Shown here: in pieces, positions 61,095 to 64,000 of the stretch
Numbering within the stretch: position 1 is the stretch's first letter
Layout of the letters: each line of letters opens with the position of its first letter
Source of the DNA: Nocardioides sp. B-3
GTDB taxonomy: Bacteria > Actinomycetota > Actinomycetes > Propionibacteriales > Nocardioidaceae
Direction: 5' to 3'
Assembly (NCBI RefSeq): GCF_024703895.1
Contig: NZ_CP087968.1
Span: 806,001-870,000, forward strand
DNA: 64,000 nucleotides
Position numbers and translations under genes: made by a program
The notes under the pieces: model-generated
Seen by the model: the letters and a program-made list of their open reading frames with translations, nothing else
The model's database searches: none
What the model was told of the DNA's origin: nothing

Positions 61095-62840
61095 TCAGCA
61101 GCTGGGCGGGATTCGAAGGTCGTCGGAGACGCGAGCGAGTTGGTCGAGGCCGTGTCCAACATGAAGCATGCCCCGAGCGACGGCAGCTTGGGCGATGCGG
61201 CCGATCACTGCACCGGGCTTGCCCGCGTCGGCGTACGACTTCACGATCGAGACGTTGAGCGGGAAGTCGATGGCGAGGTCGCGGAAGAGCAAACCGGCAG
61301 CAGTCGCCGCGGCGGCGTGAGTCGCCGTCACGACGTCATCCGCGAGTGCAGCCGGCGTGTGGACCACCACCTCGTCGTGCAGGAAGAAGACGAGGTGGGG
61401 TCGCGCATCGGGAGTCCCGAGGGCCCACAGGCGGTTGCGGAGGTCCGCGATCCAGCACAGCGCCCACTCGGCACCCGTTCCCCGGACGACGAAGTTGCGG
61501 GGTGAAGCGGCCGTACGCGCGGCGCCGGCGGGCCCGGGCATCGGGATCGACTCCGGCAGAATCGTCGTCGGACTCCCACGCCTCCCCCGGGCTCGGGCTT
61601 CCGCGACCGAGCAGGGTGCGCACGACCCGGCCGCGCTCGCCGTCGCGTGCCGCCTGCTCGACGAGCCCGAAGGCGGCCGGATAGCGACGCGTCAGGCCCG
61701 CGACCATCCGGCCGCTCTCACCGCTCGTCGCGCCGTACATCGCTCCGAGCAGGCCGAGCTTCGCGTCGTTGCGCGACGCGACCGCGCCGTCGTCGACCAT
61801 GCCTTGGTAGAGATCGGCACCGCGAGCGGATCGCGCGAGCGCGGCGTCGCCGCTCATGCCGGCGAGCACCCGCGGCTCGAGCTGCGCGACGTCGGCGACC
61901 ACGAACAGCCAGCCCTCGTCCGCCACGGCCGCCGGTCGCACCTGCACCGGGAAGGACAGTGCCCCTCCCCCCGTTCGACGACCAGCGCCCGGTGGTCGAA
62001 CCGGCCGGTTGGTAGCTCGGCCGGAACCGGCCGCCTCGCACCCACTGGTCGATCCACGTCCACCCGTTCGTGGAGAGGAGATGTGCGTCCTGCTTGTACC
62101 TCAGGAGCGGCTCGATGCCCGGGTGGTCCAGCGCGCGCAGCGAGCTCGCTCGGGTGTCAGAGACCTCAAGTCCGGTACGGCGGAAGCGCGGCCAACAGCT
62201 CGGGACGCGAGTCGGGGGTTGAGCCCCGGCGCGCCGAACGCGGCTCGCACCTCTGCTGCCAACGCCTCCAGCTTCGCGGGCCGCGCACCGCGCGGTGGGC
62301 GCGCACCGAGCCGGTCGACGAGCAGCCGCTCGTGGATGTCGACGCGCCGGGGCACCCCGGCGTGGGACATCTCGGCCGCGACCAGGGGCGCCTGCCGACT
62401 CCGCCGCGAGCAGCAACGACAGCCGCGACGACTCGGGCGACGCCGCGACCGCGGCCAGCTGCCGCGCGTCCTCGAGGTCGGCACGCAGGTGTTCGGCCGT
62501 CTCGTCGACCCAGAACAGGGTCGGATCGGTCACCGTGCTGGGCCCGAGCCGGTCCCAGTGCTCCGACTCGGACCCCGTCAGCAGCGTGTTGTCGACGGCG
62601 GGCGCACGCCGCAGCAGGTGGTGTCCCAGCCGCAGGTCGTGGCAGCGCGCGACGCGCACCCCGGCCGCCGGGGAGCGGCGGCGCCCACCTCGCGGTGTCG
62701 TCCCAGACCCAGCGTCTCCCGTCGCACTCCCGCGCTTCGACGTACGCCGCAAGGTCGGCCATCGCCAGCTCGCGCGACGCGTCCCCGTCGACCGCGAGGA
62801 CGCGCTCCCCCGGCAGGCGGGAGAGCGCGACCCGGGTCAT
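61095..62840 (-). CDS. DNA polymerase I-like protein (family A, possible 3'-5' exonuclease)
   Basis: About 580 residues through at least five frameshifts. N-terminal part MTRVALSRLPGERVLAVDGD; the polymerase half has motif A-like VVADVAQLEPRVLAGMSGDA, motif B-like KLGLLGAMYGATSGESGRMV, and a C-terminal HDEVVV motif in LVFFLHDEVVVHTPAALADD. This matches actinobacterial bifunctional 3'-5' exonuclease/DNA polymerases shorter than PolA. ATG 62840; GTG 62846 is the alternative. Confidence 0.75.
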
Positions 62841-62852
62841 GGGCACATGGTG

Positions 62853-63419
62853 TCAGCGCTTGACGTCGGCCACGATCTTGGTGATGCCGTTGCTGTAGGT
62901 CTCGGTCTCGACCACGTCGAGCAGCTCCTTGTCCTTGTCGCTGCCGCTGAAGAGCCGCTTGCCCGCGCCGAGCAGCACGGGGAAGACCGGGAGGTGGTAG
63001 CGATCGACCAGACCGGCATCGGCCAACGCCCAGCCCAGCTCGGCACTCCCGTGGACGCTGATCGGCCCGCCGTCGGTCTCCTTGAGCGCAGCGACGTCGT
63101 CGACGGAGCGCAGGATCGTGGCGGGCCAGCGCGGGTCCTCCTCGGCAAGGGTGGTCGAGACGACGTAGCGCGGCATCGAGTTGTAGCCCTTGAAGTCGTC
63201 GACCATCGTCGGCCACACCGGGGCGAACGCCTCGTAGCTCTTGCGACCCAGCAGCAGGGCACCTGCCTCCTCCTGCTCGCTGCCCTTGATCTCGTAGGCG
63301 TCGGGCACGAACTCGATGTCCTTGTAGGTCCAGCCGGAGCTGCGGTGACCGGCTTCGCCGCCGGGAGCCTCCATGACTCCGTCGAGCGACATGAACGCGG
63401 TGACGATGAGGTTGCGCAT
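62853..63419 (-). CDS. Dihydrofolate reductase-family protein (RibD C-terminal-like)
   Basis: An intact 188-residue protein: LIVTAFMSLDGVMEAPGGEA, then EEAGALLLGRKSYEAFAPVW, SVHGSAELGWALADAGLVDR, and VLLGAGKRLFSGSDKDKELL. These are typical of the RibD_C/DHFR-like family of NADPH reductases of unknown substrate. I use ATG 63419 (MRNLIVTAF) because it follows AGAAGA; an upstream ATG at 63455 is possible. Confidence 0.85.
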   Translation of the reverse strand: MRNLIVTAFMSLDGVMEAPGGEAGHRSSGWTYKDIEFVPDAYEIKGSEQEEAGALLLGRKSYEAFAPVWPTMVDDFKGYNSMPRYVVSTTLAEEDPRWPATILRSVDDVAALKETDGGPISVHGSAELGWALADAGLVDRYHLPVFPVLLGAGKRLFSGSDKDKELLDVVETETYSNGITKIVADVKR

Positions 63420-63555
63420 CTTCTTCTCCCGGTGTGGGTCTGGGGGAACTTTCATTCACTCCACGAACAACCCTGCTCGAATACGACACCGGTAGCGAGA
63501 TGACTTCCGGCCATTCTTGGCGGGTTGTCTGCCTCTCCTCTGACATGATCTGGGC

Positions 63556-64000
63556 GTGGGTGCCCAGCAGAAGGTCCTCGACCCCGCCGGTTCCCGGCCC
63601 AGCGCGCCTCTCTCGGTCGTCGCGTCCCGGCTGGTGCACGCCTACACCGCCTCGGGCATCGTGCTGGCCTTCCTCATGGTGATCGCCGTGATGGAGGGTG
63701 ACACCGTCCGCGGACTCTGGCTTTTCCCCGGTGGCCATGCTCGTCGACGGCACCGACGGCTTCCCCGGCCCGCTACGTGCAGGTGAAGCGGCACGTCCCG
63801 TGGTTCGACGGCGCCCTGCTCGACAACATCGTCGACTACATCACCTACGCGTTCATGCCGATGGTGCTGCTGTGGAGTGCGGGCTACCTCGGCGACGGCA
63901 CATCGGCGACCGTGCTGGCCGTGGTGCCGCTCGTCGCGTCGGTCTACCAGTTCTGCCGGGTCGACGCGAAGACCGACGACCACCTCTTCCTCGGCTTCCC
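63556..64000 (+). CDS. CDP-alcohol phosphatidyltransferase, partial (Pcs-like)
   Basis: The gene runs off the window. Seen is SVVASRLVHAYTASGIVLAF, then with frameshifts near 63725 and 63765 VAMLVDGTDG and ARYVQVKRHVPWFDGALLDN, which together give the CDP-alcohol phosphotransferase pattern DG..AR...G...D...D, here DGALLDNIVDYITYAFMP. The spacing and IVDYxTY resemble phosphatidylcholine synthase. Start is GTG at 63556. Confidence 0.75.

Overview
This window is GC-rich actinobacterial chromosome. A mycothiol S-conjugate amidase (Mca) with its DUF4307-greA neighbourhood, IclR/GntR regulators and dense translationally coupled operons fit the Nocardioidaceae; genus Nocardioides or a relative is my inference, since no rRNA or marker phylogeny is available. 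Many recognisable genes change reading frame one or more times while domain similarity simply continues in the next frame. Housekeeping genes (mca, ilvA, the mutL-family gene) are affected as much as accessory ones, so I treat most frameshifts as uncorrected sequence indels and give full inferred gene spans. Starts, stops and truncations inside such genes are provisional.

Layout. (1) 1-8.4 kb, minus strand: a tightly overlapping operon with a NitT/TauT-type ABC importer, a three-subunit molybdenum hydroxylase of the xanthine dehydrogenase/CO dehydrogenase type, and an aspartate-dehydrogenase-like enzyme cut by the window edge. A MarR gene lies upstream; matching 12-bp palindromes precede both marR and the importer. 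(2) 8.5-23 kb: a mobile, accessory island. It holds a relaxase/helicase remnant, two complete copies and one decayed fragment of a small two-gene HTH module that flank a DUF4143 ATPase and a TOTE-type primase-helicase, a CsoR-controlled stress operon (DUF302, MMPL, AhpD-like, Cys-rich, YgaP-like), a Fic protein behind 59-bp repeats, and an IS110-family element beside a truncated DUF255 gene. (3) 23.2-26.2 kb: an NCS1 permease and flavin reductase-like protein under a divergent GntR. (4) 26.2-28.7 kb: assorted small genes (acyltransferase remnant, AraC, NmrA-like, DUF1772). (5) 28.7-43.2 kb: aromatic catabolism. A flavin-dependent phenol monooxygenase with its reductase, hydroxyquinol dioxygenase, an FAD-synthetase-only RibF and maleylacetate reductase form a hydroxyquinol branch. 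catB, catA and catC form a catechol branch. Both feed the shared 3-oxoadipate genes (pcaF, pcaD, pcaI, pcaJ). (6) 43.2-64 kb: mostly core genes, including mca, greA, ilvA, AI-2E transporter, mutL-family, metB, a Doc-type toxin-antitoxin pair, msrA, a secreted metalloprotease, a LAL-type LuxR regulator, a DNA polymerase I-like protein and a CDP-alcohol phosphatidyltransferase running off the end.

Working together: region 5 encodes a nearly complete route from a (possibly chloro- or nitro-substituted) phenol through hydroxyquinol and maleylacetate, and from catechol through muconate and muconolactone, to 3-oxoadipate and then succinyl-CoA plus acetyl-CoA. IclR, LysR and LysR-type regulators sit beside their targets. 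The most novel-looking architecture is the repeated HTH module flanking conflict-type ATPases in region 2. No rRNA, tRNA or CRISPR array was recognised.
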